DNA from: Anoplopoma fimbria
Taxonomy: Eukaryota > Chordata > Actinopteri > Perciformes > Anoplopomatidae
NCBI RefSeq assembly: GCF_027596085.1
Contig: NC_072460.1
Span: 4,226,012 to 4,290,011, forward strand
DNA: 64,000 bases
Direction of reading: 5' to 3'
Position numbers and translations under genes: made by a program. Shown here one piece after another: positions 41,520 through 56,500 of the stretch. Each line of letters begins with the position of its first letter. The first letter of the stretch is position 1. The notes under the pieces were generated by a model. The model was not told the origin of the DNA and did no database searches. It worked only from the letters and a program-made list of their open reading frames with translations.

Positions 41520-44500
41520 TTTGTTTTTTGTGATTTTAAGTTTTTTAAATTGGGGTTTAAGTTCAAACATGTATGACACAGTTTGACATTTTCAATTGTT
41601 TGAATGCACGTTTGGTAAGTCTGGATTTTAGCAAGTTTGATTGTATGGTTTAGAGTTTTTCCTTTGAGTTTTGAATTTGAACATTTGTTGTTTAACATTT
41701 TGTTTGCGTCTGCTAAATGACTGTAATGTAATGTAATGTAATGTTTTTTGTGATTTTAAGTTTTTTAAATTGGGGTTTAAGTTCAAACATGTATGACACA
41801 GTTTGACATTTTCAATTGTTTGAATGCACGTTTGGCAAGTCTGGATTTTAGCAAGTTTGATTGTATGGTTTAGAGTTTTTCCTTTGAGTTTCGAATTTGA
41901 AGATTTGTTGTTTAACATTTTGTTTTTTTGTGATTTTAAGTTTTTTAAATTGGGGTTTAAGTTCAAACATGTATGACACAGTTTGACATTTTCAATTGTT
42001 TGAATGCACGTTTGGTAAGTCTGGATTTTAGCAAGTTTGATTGTATGGTTTAGAGTTTTTCCTTTGAGTTTCCAATTTGAAGATTTGTCGTTTAACATTT
42101 AGTTTTTGGGGATTTTAAGTTTTTTAAATTGGGGTTTAAGTTCAAACATGTATGACACAGTTTGACATTTTCAATTGTTTGAATGCACGTTTGGCAAGTC
42201 TGGATTTTAGCAAGTTTGATTGTATGGTTTAGAGTTTTTCCTTTGAGTTTTGAATTTGAAGATTTGTTGTTTAACATTTTGTTTGCGTCTGCTAAATGAC
42301 TGTAATGTAATGTAATGTAATGTAATGTTTTTTGTGATTTTAAGTTTTTTAAATTGGGGTTTAAGTTCAAACATGTATGACACAGTTTGACATTTTCAAT
42401 TGTTTGAATGCACGTTTGGCAAGTCTGGATTTTAGCAAGTTTGATTGTATGGTTTAGAGTTTTTCCTTTGAGTTTCGAATTTGAAGATTTGTTGTTTAAC
42501 ATTTTGTTTTTTGTGATTTTAAGTTTTTTAAATTGGGGTTTAAGTTCAAACATGTATGACACAGTTTGACATTTTCAATTGTTTGAATGCACGTTTGGTA
42601 AGTCTGGATTTTAGCAATTTTGATTGTATGGTTTAGAGTTTTTCCTTTGAGTTTTGAATTTGAAGATTTGTTGTTTAACATTTTTGTTTTTTGGGATTTT
42701 AAGTTTTTTAAATTGGGGTTTAAGTTCAAACATGTATGACACAGTTTGACATTTTCAATTGTTTGAATGCAAGTTTAGCAAGTCTGGATTTTAGCAAGTT
42801 TGATTGTATGGTTTAGAGTTTTTCCTTTGAGTTTGAATTTGAAGATTTGTTGTTTAACATTTTGTTTTTTTTGTGATTTTAAGTTTTTTTTTTTAAATTG
42901 GGGTTTAAGTTCAAACATGTATGACACAGTTTGACATTTTCAATTGTTTGAATGCAAGTTTAGCAAGTCTGGATTTTAGCAAGTTTGATTGTATGGTTTA
43001 GAGTTTTTCATTTGAGTTTCGAATTTGAAGATTTGTTGTTTAACATTTTGTTTTTTTGTGATTTTAAGTTTTTTAAATTGGGGTTTAAGTTCAAACATGT
43101 ATGACACAGTTTGACATTTTCAATTGTTTGAATGCACGTTTGGTAAGTCTGGATTTTAGCAAGTTTGATTGTATGGTTTAGAGTTTTTCCTTTGAGTTTT
43201 GAATTTGAAGATTTGTTGTTTAACATTTTGTTTTTTTAGATTTTAAGTTTTTTAAATTGGGGTTTAAGTTCAAACATGTATGACACAGTTTGACATTTTC
43301 AATTGTTTGTAATTGTAGTTTGATATGGTTTAGAGTTTTTCCTTTGAGTTTCCAATTTGAAGATTTGTCGTTTAACATTTAGTTTTTGGGGATTTTAAGT
43401 TTTTTAAATTGGGGTTTAAGTTCAAACATGTATGACACAGTTTGACATTTTCAATTGTTTGAATGCACGTTTGGTAAGTCTGGATTTTAGCAAGTTTGAT
43501 TGTATGGTTTAGAGTTTTTCCTTTGAGTTTTGAATTTGAAGATTTGTTGTTTAACATTTTGTTTGCGTCTGCTAAATGACTGTAATGTAATGTAATGTAA
43601 TGTAATGTTTTTTGTGATTTTAAGTTTTTTAAATTGGGGTTTAAGTTCAAACATGTATGACACAGTTTGACATTTTCAATTGTTTGAATGCACGTTTGGC
43701 AAGTTTGGATTTTAGCAAGTTTGATTGTATGGTTTAGAGTTTTTCCTTTGAGTTTGAATTTGAAGATTTGTTGTTTAACATTTTGTTTTTTTGTGATTTT
43801 AAGTTTTTTGAATTGGACTTTAAGTTCAAACATGTATGACACAGTTTGACATTTTCAATTGTTTGAATGCACGTTTGTAAGTCTGGATTTTAGCAAGTTT
43901 GATTGTATGGTTTAGAGTTTTTCCTTTGAGTTTCCAATTTGAAGATTTGTTGTTTAACATTTTGTTTTTTTAGATTTTAAGTTTTTTAAATTGGGGTTTA
44001 AGTCCAAACATGTATGACACAGTTTGACATTTTCAATTGTTTGAATGCAAGTTTGGTAAGTCTGGATTTTAGCAAGTTTGATTGTATGGTTTAGAGTTTT
44101 TCATTTGAGTTTCGAATTTGATGATTTGTTGTTTAACATTTTGTTTTTTTGTGATTTTAAGTTTTTTAAATTGGGGTTTAAGTTCAAACATGTATGACAC
44201 AGTTTGACATTTTCAATTGTTTGAATGCACGTTTGGTAAGTCTGGATTTTAGCAAGTTTGATTGTATGGTTTAGAGTTTTTCCTTTGAGTTTTGAATTGT
44301 TTAACATTTTGAAGATTTGTCGTTTAACATTTAGTTTTTTGTGATTTTAAGTTTTTTAAATTGGGGTTTAAGTTCAAACATGTATGACACAGTTTGACAT
44401 TTTCAATGTTTCAATGCACGTTTGTTTGGATTTTAGCAAGTTTGATTGTATAATTAAGAGTTTTTCCTTTGAGTTTCCAATTTGAAGATTTGTTGTTTAA

Positions 44501-47500
44501 CATTTTGTTTTTTTGTGATTTTAAGTTTTTTAAATTGGGGTTTAAGTTCAAACATGTATGACACAGTTTGACATTTTCAATTGTTTGAATGCAAGTTTAG
44601 CAAGTCTGGATTTTAGCAAGTTTGATTGTATGGTTTAGAGTTTTTCATTTGAGTTTCCAATTTGAATTTGAAGATTTGTTGTTTAACATTTTGTTTTTTT
44701 GTGATTTTAAGTTTTTTAAATTGGGGTTTAAGTTCAAACATGTATGACACAGTTTGACATTTTCAATTGTTTGAATGCACGTTTGGCAAGTCTGGATTTT
44801 AGCAAGTCTGGATTTTAGCAAGTTTGATTGTATGGTTTAGAGTTTTTCCTTTGAGTTTCCAATTTGAAGATTTGTTGTTTAACATTTAGTTTTTTGTGAT
44901 TTTAAGTTTTTTAAATTGGGGTTTAAGTCCAAACATGTATGACACAGTTTGACATTTTCAATTGTTTGAATGCACGTTTGGCAAGTCTGGATTTTAGCAA
45001 GTTTGATTGTATGGTTTAGAGTTTTTCCTTTGAGTTTCCAATTTGAAGATTTGTTGTTTAACATTTTGTTTTTTTGTGATTTTAAGATTTTTTTTTAAAT
45101 TGGGGTTTAAGTTCAAACATGTATGACACAGTTTGACATTTTCAATTGTTTGAATGCACGTTTGGCAAGTCTGGATTTTAGCAAGTTTGATTGTATGGTT
45201 TAGAGTTTTTCCTTTGAGTTTCCAATTTGAAGATTTGTCGTTTAACATTTAGTTTTTGGGGATTTTAAGTTTTTTAAATTGGGGTTTAAGTTCAAACATG
45301 TATGACACAGTTTGACATTTTCAATTGTTTGAATGCACGTTTGGTAAGTCTGGATTTTAGCAAGTTTTGTATGGTTTAGAGTTTTTCCTTTGAGTTTCCA
45401 ATTTGAAGATTTGTTTTTTTGTTTAACATTTTGTAATGTAATGTAATTTTTTGTGATTTTAAGTTTTTTAAATTGGGGTTTAAGTTCAAACATGTATGAC
45501 ACAGTTTGACATTTTCAATTGTTTGAATGCACGTTTGGCAAGTCTGGATTTTAGCAAGTTTGATTGTATGGTTTAGAGTTTTTCCTTTGAGTTTTGAATT
45601 TGAAGATTTGTTGTTTAACATTTAATGTAATGTAATGTTTTTTGTGATTTTAAGTTTTTTAAATTGGGGTTTAAGTTCAAACATGTATGACACAGTTTGA
45701 CATTTTCAATTGTTTGAATGCACGTTTTTGGCAAGTCTGGATTTTAGCAAGTTTGATTGTATGGTTTAGAGTTTTTCCTTTGAGTTTCCAATTTGAAGAT
45801 TTGTCGTTTAACATTTAGTTTTTGGGGATTTTAAGTTTTTTAAATTGGGGTTTAAGTTCAAACATGTATGACACAGTTTGACATTTTCAATTGTTTGAAT
45901 GCAAGTTTAGCAAGTCTGGATTTTAGCAAGTTTGATTGTATGGTTTAGAGTTTTTCCTTTGAGTTTCCAATTTGAAGATTTGTTGTTTAACATTTTGTTT
46001 TTTTGTGATTTTAAGTTTTTTAAATTGGGGTTTAAGTTCAAACATGTATGACACAGTTTGACATTTTCAATTGTTTGAATGCACGTTTGGTAAGTCTGGA
46101 TTTTAGCAAGTTTGATTGTATGGTTTAGAGTTTTTCCTTTGAGTTTCCAATTTGAAGATTTGTTGTTTAACATTTTGTTTGCGTCTGCTAAATGACTGTA
46201 ATGTAATGTAATGTAATGTAATGTTTTTTGTGATTTTAAGTTTTTTAAATTGGGGTTTAAGTTCAAACATGTATGACACAGTTTGACATTTTCAATTGTT
46301 TGAATGCAAGTTTAGCAAGTCTGGATTTTAGCAAGTTTGATTGTATGGTTTAGAGTTTTTCATTTGAGTTTGAATTTGAAGATTTGTTGTTTAACATTTT
46401 GTTTTTTTGTGATTTTAAGTTTTTTAAATTGGGGTTTAAGTTCAAACATGTATGACACAGTTTGACATTTTCAATTGTTTGAATGCAAGTTTAGCAAGTC
46501 TGGATTTTAGCAAGTTTGATTGTATGGTTTAGAGTTTTTCATTTGAGTTTCGAATTTGAAGATTTGTTGTTTAACATTTTGTTTTTTTGTGATTTTAAGT
46601 TTTTTAAATTGGGGTTTAAGTCCAAACATGTATGACACAGTTTGACATTTTCAATTGTTTGAATGCACGTTTCAAGTCTGGATTTTAGCAAGTTTGATTG
46701 TATGGTTTAGAGTTTTTCCTTTGAGTTTTTTTGAAATTTTTGAAGTTTTTGTTGTTTAACATTTTTTTTTTTGATTTTAAGTTTTTTAAATTGGGGTTTA
46801 AGTCCAAACATGTATGACACAGTTTGACATTTTCAATTGTTTGAATGCACGTTTGGCAAGTCTGGATTTTAGCAAGTTTGATTGTATGGTTTAGAGTTTT
46901 TCCTTTGAGTTTGAATTTGAAGATTTGTTGTTTAACATTTTGTTTTTTTGTATGATTTTAAGTTTTTTAAATTGGGGTTTAAGTTCAAACATGTATGACA
47001 CAGTTTGACATTTTCAATTGTTTGAATGCACGTTTGGTAAGTCTGGATTTTAGCAATTTTGATTGTATGGTTTAGAGTTTTTCCTTTGAGTTTTGAATTT
47101 GAAGATTTGTTGTTTAACATTTTGTTTGCGTCTGCTAAATGACTGTAATGTAATGTAATGTAATGTTTTTTGTGATTTTAAGTTTTTTAAATTGGGGTTT
47201 AAGTCCAAACATGTATGACACAGTTTGACATTTTCAATTGTTTGAATGCAAGTTTAGCAAGTCTGGATTTTAGCAAGTTTGATTGTATGGTTTAGAGTTT
47301 TTCTTTGAGTTTGAATTTGAAGATTTGAATTTGAAGATTTGTTGTTTAACATTTTGTTTTTTTAGATTTTAAGTTTTTTAAATTGGGGTTTAAGTTCAAA
47401 CATGTATGACACAGTTTGACATTTTCAATTGTTTGAATGCACGTTTGGCAAGTCTGGATTTTAGCAAGTTTGATTGTATGGTTTAGAGTTTTTCCTTTGA

Positions 47501-50500
47501 GTTTCCAATTTGAAGATTTGTTGTTTAACATTTTGTTTTTTTAGATTTTAAGTTTTTTAAATTGGGGTTTAAGTTCAAACATGTATGACACAGTTTGACA
47601 TTTTCAATTGTTTGATTGTATATTTTAGAGTTTTTCCTTTGAGTTTCCAATTTGAAGATTTGTTGTTTAACATTTTGTTTTTTTGTGATTTTAAGTTTTT
47701 TAAATTGGGGTTTAAGTTCAAACATGTATGACACAGTTTGACATTTTCAATTGTTTGAATGCAAGTTTAGCAAGTCTGGATTTTAGCAAGTTTGATTGTA
47801 TGGTTTAGAGTTTTTCATTTGAGTTTCGAATTTGAAGATTTGTTGTTTAACATTTTGTTTTTTTGTGATTTTAAGTTTTTTAAATTGGGGTTTAAGTTCA
47901 AACATGTATGACACAGTTTGACATTTTCAATTGTTTGAATGCACGTTTGGTAAGTCTGGATTTTAGCAAGTTTGATTGTATGGTTTAGAGTTTTTCCTTT
48001 GAGTTTTGAATTTGAAGATTTGTTGTTTAACATTTTGTTTGCGTCAGCTAAATGACTGTAATGTAATGTAATGTAATGTAATGTAATGTTTTTTGTGATT
48101 TTAAGTTTTTTAAATTGGGGTTTAAGTTCAAACATGTATGACACAGTTTGACATTTTCAATTGTTTGAATGCACGTTTGGTAAGTCTGGATTTTAGCAAG
48201 TTTGATTGTATGGTTTAGAGTTTTTCCTTTGAGTTTCCAATTTGAAGATTTGTTGTTTAACATTTTGTTTTTTTAGATTTTAAGTTTTTTAAATTGGGGT
48301 TTAAGTTCAAACATGTATGACACAGTTTGACATTTTCAATTGTTTGAATGCAAGTTTTAAGTCTGGATTTTAGCAAGTTTGATTGTATGGTTTAGAGTTT
48401 TTCCTTTGAGTTTCCAATTTGAAGATTTGTTGTTTAACATTTTGTTTTTTTTTGATTTTAAGATTTTAAGTTTTTTAAATTGGGGTTTAAGTTCAAACAT
48501 GTATGACACAGTTTGACATTTTCAATTGTTTGAATGCAAGTTCAGCAAGTCTGGATTTTAGCAAGTTTGATTGTATGGTTTAGAGTTTTTCCTTTGAGTT
48601 TCCAATTTGAAGATTTGTTGTTTAACATTTTGTTTTTTTGTGATTTTAAGTTTTTTAAATTGGGGTTTAAGTTCAAACATGTATGACACAGTTTGACATT
48701 TTCAATTGTTTGAATGTTTAGCAAGTCTGGATTTTAGCAAGTTTGATTGTATGGTTTAGAGTTTTTCCTTTGAGTTTCCAATTTTTGAAGATTTGTTGTT
48801 TAACATTTTGTAATTTTTTTGTGATTTTAAGTTTTTTAAATTGGGGTTTAAGTTCAAACATGTATGACACAGTTTGACATTTTCAATTGTTTGAATGCAC
48901 GTTTGGTAAGTCTGGATTTTAGCAAGTTTGATTGTATGGTTTAGAGTTTTTCCTTTGAGTTTTGAATTTGAAGATTTGTTTAACATTTTGTTTGCGTCTG
49001 CTAAATGACTGTAATGTAATGTAATGTAATGTAATTTTTTGATTTTAAGTTTTTTAAATTGGGGTTTAAGTTCAAACATGTATGACACAGTTTGACATTT
49101 TCAATTGTTTGAATGCAAGTTTAGCAAGTCTGGATTTTAGCAAGTTTGATTGTATGGTTTAGAGTTTTTCCTTTAAGTTTCCAATTTGAAGATTTGTTGT
49201 TTAACATTTTGTTTTTTTGTGATTTTAAGTTTTTTAAATTGGGGTTTAAGTTCAAACATGTATGACACAGTTTGACATTTTCAATTGTTTGAATGCAAGT
49301 TCAGCAAGTTTGGATTTTAGCAAGTTTGATTGTATGGTTAAGAGTTTTTCCTTTGAGTTTCCAATTTGAAGATTTGTTGTTTAACATTTTGTTTTTTTGT
49401 GATTTTAAGTTTTTTAAATTGGGGTTTAAGTTCAAACATGTATGACACAGTTTGACATTTTCAATTGTTTGAATGCAAGTTTAGCAAGTCTGGATTTTAG
49501 CAAGTTTGATTGTATGGTTTAGAGTTTTTCATTTGAGTTTCGAATTTGAAGATTTGTTGTTTAACATTTTGTTTTTTTGTGATTTTAAGTTTTTTAAATT
49601 GGGGTTTAAGTTCAAACATGTATGACACAGTTTGACATTTTCAATTGTTTGAATGCACGTTTGGTAAGTCTGGATTTTAGCAATTTTGATTGTATGGTTT
49701 AGAGTTTTTCCTTTGAGTTTTGAATTTGAAGATTTGTTGTTTAACATTTTCTTTGCGTCTGCTAAATGACTGTAATGTAATGTAATGTAATGTAATGTTT
49801 TTTGTGATTTTAAGTTTTTTAAATTGGGGTTTAAGTTCAAACATGTATGACACAGTTTGACATTTTCAATTGTTTGAATGCAAGTTTAGCAAGTCTGGAT
49901 TTTAGCAAGTTTGATTGTATGGTTTAGAGTTTTTCCTTTGAGTTTTGAATTTGAAGATTTGTTGTTTAACATTTTGTTTTTTTGTGATTTTAAGTTTTTT
50001 AAATTGGGGTTTAAGTTCAAACATGTATGACACAGTTTGACATTTTCAATTGTTTGAATGCAAGTTTAGCAAGTCTGGATTTTAGCAAGTTTGATTGTAT
50101 GGTTTAGAGTTTTTCCTTTGAGTTTTGAATTTGAAGATTTGTTGTTTAACATTTTGTTTTTTTGTGATTTTAAGTTTTTTAAATTGGGGTTTAAGTTCAA
50201 ACATGTATGACACAGTTTGACATTTTCAATTGTTTGAATGTTTAGCAAGTCTGGATTTTAGCAAGTTTGATTGTATGGTGAAGAGTTTTTCATTTGAGTT
50301 TCGAATTTGAAGATTTGTTGTTTAACATTTTGTTTTTTTGTGATTTTAAGTTTTTTAAATTGGGGTTTAAGTTCAAACATGTATGACACAGTTTGACATT
50401 TTCAATTGTTTGAATGTTTAGCAAGTCTGGATTTTAGCAAGTTTGATTGTATGGTTTAGAGTTTTTCCTTTGAGTTTTGAATTTGAAGATTTGTTGTTTA

Positions 50501-53500
50501 AACATTTTGTTTTTTGTGATTTTAAGTTTTTTAAATTGGGGTTTAAGTTCAAACATGTATGACACAGTTTGACATTTTCAATTGTTTGAATGCACGTTTT
50601 GGTAAGTCTGGATTTTAGCAAGTTTGATTGTATGGTTTAGAGTTTTTCCTTTGAGTTTTGAATTTGAAGATTTGTTGTTTAACATTTTGTTTGCGTCTGC
50701 TAAATGACTGTAATGTAATGTAATGTAATGCAATGTTTTTTGGGATTTAAATTTTTTTAAATTGGGGTTTAAGTCCAAACATGTATGACACAGTTTGACA
50801 TTTTCAATTGTTTGAATGCACGTTTGGCAAGTCTGGATTTTAGCAAGTTTGATTGTATGGTTTAGAGTTTTTCATTTGAGTTTGAATTTGAAGATTTGTT
50901 GTTTAACATTTTGTTTTTTTGTGATTTTAAGTTTTTTAAATTGGGGTTTAAGTTCAAACATGTATGACACAGTTTGACATTTTCAATTGTTTGAATGCAC
51001 GTTTGGTAAGTCTGGATTTTAGCAAGTTTGATTGTATGGTTTAGAGTTTTTCCTTTGAGTTTCCAATTTGAAGATTTGTTGTTTAACATTTTGTTTTTTT
51101 GTGATTTTAAGTTTTTTAAATTGGGGTTTAAGTTCAAACATGTATGGCACAGTTTGACATTTTCAATTGTTTGAATGCACGTTTGGCAAGTCTGGATTTT
51201 AGCAAGTCTGGATTTTAGCAAGTTTGATTGTATAATTAAGAGTTTTTCCTTTGAGTTTCCAATTTGAAGATTTGTTGTTTAACATTTTGTTTTTTTAGAT
51301 TTTAAGTTTTTTAAATTGGGGTTTAAGTTCAAACATGTATGACACAGTTTGACATTTTCAATTGTTTGAATGCACGTTTGGTAAGTCTGGATTTTAGCAA
51401 GTTTGATTGTATGGTTTAGAGTTTTTCCTTTGAGTTTTGAATTTGAAGATTTGTTGTTTAACATTTTGTTTGCGTCTGCTAAATGACTGTAATGTAATGT
51501 AATGTAATGTAATGTTTTTTGTGATTTTAAGTTTTTTAAATTGGGGTTTAAGTTCAAACATGTATGACACAGTTTGACATTTTCAATTGTTTGAATGCAC
51601 GTTTGGTAAGTCTGGATTTTAGCAAGTTTGATTGTATGGTTTAGAGTTTTTCCTTTGAGTTTTGAATTTGAAGATTTGTTGTTTAACATTTTGTTTTTTT
51701 GTGATTTTAAGTTTTTTAAATTGGGGTTTAAGTTCAAACATGTATGACACAGTTTGACATTTTCAATTGTTTGAATGCACGTTTGGTAAGTCTGGATTTT
51801 AGCAAGTTTGATTGTATGGTTTAGAGTTTTTCCTTTGAGTTTCCAATTTGAAGATTTGTTGTTTAACATTTTGTTTTTTTAGATTTTAAGTTTTTTAAAT
51901 TGGGGTTTAAGTTCAAACATGTATGACACAGTTTGACATTTTCAATTGTTTGAATGCAAGTTTGGCAAGTCTGGATTTTAGCAAGTTTGATTGTATGGTT
52001 TAGAGTTTTTCATTTGAGTTTCGAATTTGAAGATTTGTTGTTTAACATTTTGTTTTTTTGTGATTTTAAGTTTTTTTAAAGTTTTTTAAATTGGGGTTTA
52101 AGTTCAAACATGTATGACACAGTTTGACATTTTCAATTGTTTGAATGCACGTTTGGTAAGTCTGGATTTTAGCAAGTTTGATTGTATGGTTTAGAGTTTT
52201 TCCTTTGAGTTTTGAATTTGAAGATTTGTTGTTTAACATTTTGTTTGCGTCTGCTAAATGACTGTAATGTAATGTAATGTAATGTAATGTTTTTTGTGAT
52301 TTTAAGTTTTTTAAATTGGGGTTTAAGTCCAAACATGTATGACACAGTTTGACATTTTCAATTGTTTGAATGCAAGTTTAGCAAGTCTGGATTTTAGCAA
52401 GTTTGATTGTATGGTGAAGAGTTTTTCATTTGAGTTTCGAATTTGAAGATTTGTTGTTTAACATTTTGTTTTTTTGTGATTTTAAGTTTTTTAAATTGGG
52501 GTTTAAGTTCAAACATGTATGACACAGTTTGACATTTTCAATTGTTTGAATGCAAGTTTAGCAAGTCTGGATTTTAGCAAGTTTGATTGTATGGTTTAGA
52601 GTTTTTCATTTGAGTTTGAATTTGAAGATTTGTTGTTTAACATTTTGTTTTTTTGTGATTTTAAGTTTTTTAAATTGGGGTTTAAGTTCAAACATGTATG
52701 ACACAGTTTGACATTTTCAATTGTTTGAATGCACGTTTGGTAAGTCTGGATTTTAGCAAGTTTGATTGTATGGTTTAGAGTTTTTCCTTTGAGTTTTGAA
52801 TTTGAAGATTTGTTGTTTAACATTTTGTTTTGTTTAACATTTAGTTTTTGGGGATTTTAAGTTTTTTAAATTGGGGTTTAAGTTCAAACATGTATGACAC
52901 AGTTTGACATTTTCAATTGTTTGAATGCAAGTTTAGCAAGTCTGGATTTTAGCAAGTTTGATTGTATGGTTTAGAGTTTTTCCTTTGAGTTTCGAATTTG
53001 AAAGATTTGTTGTTTAACATTTTGTAATTTTTTTGTGATTTTAAGTTTTTTAAATTGGGGTTTAAGTTCAAACATGTATGACACAGTTTGACATTTTCAA
53101 TTGTTTGAATGCACGTTTGGTAAGTCTGGATTTTAGCAAGTTTGATTGTATGGTTTAGAGTTTTTCCTTTGAGTTTGAATTTGAAGATTTGTTGTTTAAC
53201 ATTTTGTTTTTTTGTGATTTTAAGTTTTTTAAATTGGGGTTTAAGTTCAAACATGTATGACACAGTTTGACATTTTCAATTGTTTGAATGCACGTTTAGC
53301 AAGTTTGGATTTTAGCAAGTTTGATTGTATAATTAAGAGTTTTTCCTTTGAGTTTCCAATTTGAAGATTTGTTGTTTAACATTTTGTTTTTTTAGATTTT
53401 AAGTTTTTTAAATTGGGGTTTAAGTTCAAACATGTATGACACAGTTTGACATTTTCAATTGTTTGAATGCAAGTTTAGCAAGTCTGGATTTTAGCAAGTT

Positions 53501-56500
53501 TGATTGTATGGTTTAGAGTTTTTCATTTGAGTTTCCAATTTGAAGATTTGTTGTTTAACATTTTGTTTTTTTGGGATTTTAAGTTTTTTAAATTGGGGTT
53601 TAAGTTCAAACATGTATGACACAGTTTGACATTTTCAATTGTTTGAATGCACGTTTGGTAAGTCTGGATTTTAGCAAGTTTGATTGTATGGTTTAGAGTT
53701 TTTCCTTTGAGTTTCCAATTTGAAGATTTGTTGTTTAACATTTTGTTTGCGTCTGCTAAATGACTGTAATGTAATGTAATGTAATGTAATGTTTTTTGTG
53801 ATTTTAAGTTTTTTAAATTGGGGTTTAAGTTCAAACATGTATGACACAGTTTGACATTTTCAATTGTTTGAATGCATGCAAGTCTGGTTTTGGATTTTAG
53901 CAAGTTTGATTGTATAATTAAGAGTTTTTCCTTTGAGTTTCCAATTTGAAGATTTGTTGTTTAACATTTTGTTTTTTTAGATTTTAAGTTTTTTAAATTG
54001 GGGTTTAAGTCCAAACATGTATGACACAGTTTGACATTTTCAATTGTTTGAATGCAAGTTTAGCAAGTCTGGATTTTAGCAAGTTTGATTGTATGGTTTA
54101 GAGTTTTTCCTTTGAGTTTGAAATTTGAAGATTTGTTGTTTAACATTTACATGTTTTTTTTGTTTTTTTTTTAAGTTTTTTAAATTGGGGTTTAAGTTCA
54201 AACATGTATGACACAGTTTGACATTTTCAATTGTTTGAATGCACGTTTGGCAAGTCTGGATTTTAGCAAGTTTGATTGTATGGTTTAGAGTTTTTCCTTT
54301 GAGTTTTGAATTTGAAGATTTGTTGTTTAACATTTTGTTTTTTTAGATTTTAAGTTTTTTAAATTGGGGTTTAAGTTCAAACATGTATGACACAGTTTGA
54401 CATTTTCAATTGTTTGAATGCACGTTTGGTAAGTCTGGATTTTAGCAAGTTTGATTGTATGGTTTAGAGTTTTTCCTTTGAGTTTTGAATTTGAAGATTT
54501 GTTGTTTAACATTTTGTTTGCGTCTGCTAAATGACTGTAATGTAATGTTTTTTGGGATTTAAATTTTTTTAAATTGGGGTTTAAGTCCAAACATGTATGA
54601 CACAGTTTGACATTTTCAATTGTTTGAATGCAAGTTTAGCAAGTCTGGATTTTAGCAAGTTTGATTGTATGGTTTAGAGTTTTTCATTTGAGTTTCGAAT
54701 TTGAAGATTTGTTGTTTAACATTTTGTTTTTTTAGATTTTAAGTTTTTTAAATTGGGGTTTAAGTTCAAACATGTATGACACAGTTTGACATTTTCAATT
54801 GTTTGATTGTATATTTTAGAGTTTTTCCTTTGAGTTTCCAATTTGAAGATTTGTTGTTTAACATTTTGTTTTTTTGTGATTTTAAGTTTTTTAAATTGGG
54901 GTTTAAGTTCAAACATGTATGACACAGTTTGACATTTTCAATTGTTTGAATGCACGTTTGGCAAGTCTGGATTTTAGCAAGTTTGATTGTATGGTTTAGA
55001 GTTTTTCCTTTGAGTTTGAAATTTGAAGATTTGTTGTTTAACATTTTGTTTTTTTGTGATTTTAAGTTTTTTAAATTGGGGTTTAAGTTCAAACATGTAT
55101 GACACAGTTTGACATTTTCAATTGTTTGAATGCACGTTTGGCAAGTCTGGATTTTAGCAAGTTTGATTGTATGGTTTAGAGTTTTTCCTTTGAGTTTCGA
55201 ATTTGAAGATTTGTTGTTTAACATTTTGTTTGCGTCAGCTAAATGACTGTAATTAATGTAATGTAATGTAATGTTTTTTGTGATTTTAAGTTTTTTAAAT
55301 TGGGGTTTAAGTTCAAACATGTATGACACAGTTTGACATTTTCAATTGTTTGAATGCACGTTTAGCAAGTTTGGATTTTAGCAAGTTTGATTGTATGGTT
55401 TAGAGTTTTTCCTTTGAGTTTCCAATTTGAAGATTTGTTGTTTAACATTTTGTTTTTTTGTGATTTTAAGTTTTTTTTTAAATTGGGGTTTAAGTTCAAA
55501 CATGTATGACACAGTTTGACATTTTCAATTGTTTGAATGCACGTTTGGTAAGTCTGGATTTTAGCAATTTTGATTGTATGGTTTAGAGTTTTTCCTTTGA
55601 GTTTGAATTTGAAGATTTGTTGTTTAACATTTTGTTTTTTTTGCGTCTGCTAAATGACTTAATGTTTAATGTAATTAATTAACATTTTGTTTTTTTGTGA
55701 TTTTAAGTTTTTTAAATTGGGGTTTAAGTTCAAACATGTATGACACAGTTTGACATTTTCAATTGTTTGGATGCACGTTTGGCAAGTCTGGATTTTAGCA
55801 AGTTTGATTGTATGGTTTAGAGTTTTTCCTTTGAGTTTCAATTTGAAGATTTGTTGTTTAACATTTTGTTTTTTTAGATTTTAAGTTTTTTAAATTGGGG
55901 TTTAAGTTCAAACATGTATGACACAGTTTGACATTTTCAATTGTTTGAATGCACGTTTGGCAAGTCTGGATTTTAGCAAGTTTGATTGTATGGTTTAGAG
56001 TTTTTCCTTTGAGTTTCCAATTTGAAGATTTGTCGTTTAACATTTAGTTTTTGGATTTTAAGTTTTTTAAATTGGGGTTTAAGTTCAAACATGTATGACA
56101 CAGTTTGACATTTTCAATTGTTTGATTGTATATTTTAGAGTTTTTCCTTTGAGTTTCCAATTTGAAGATTTGTTGTTTAACATTTTGTTTTTTTGTGATT
56201 TTAAGTTTTTTAAATTGGGGTTTAAGTTCAAACATGTATGACACAGTTTGACATTTTCAATTGTTTGAATGCACGTTTGGTAAGTCTGGATTTTAGCAAG
56301 TTTGATTGTATGGTTTAGAGTTTTTCATTTTTGAGTTTTGAGTTGAAATTTGAAATTTGAAGATTTGTTGTTTAACATTTTGTTTTTTGTGATTTTAAGT
56401 TTTTTAAATTGGAGTTTAAGTTCAAACATGTATGACACAGTTTGACATTTTCAATTGTTTGAATGCACGTTTGGTAAGTCTGGATTTTAGCAAGTTTGAT

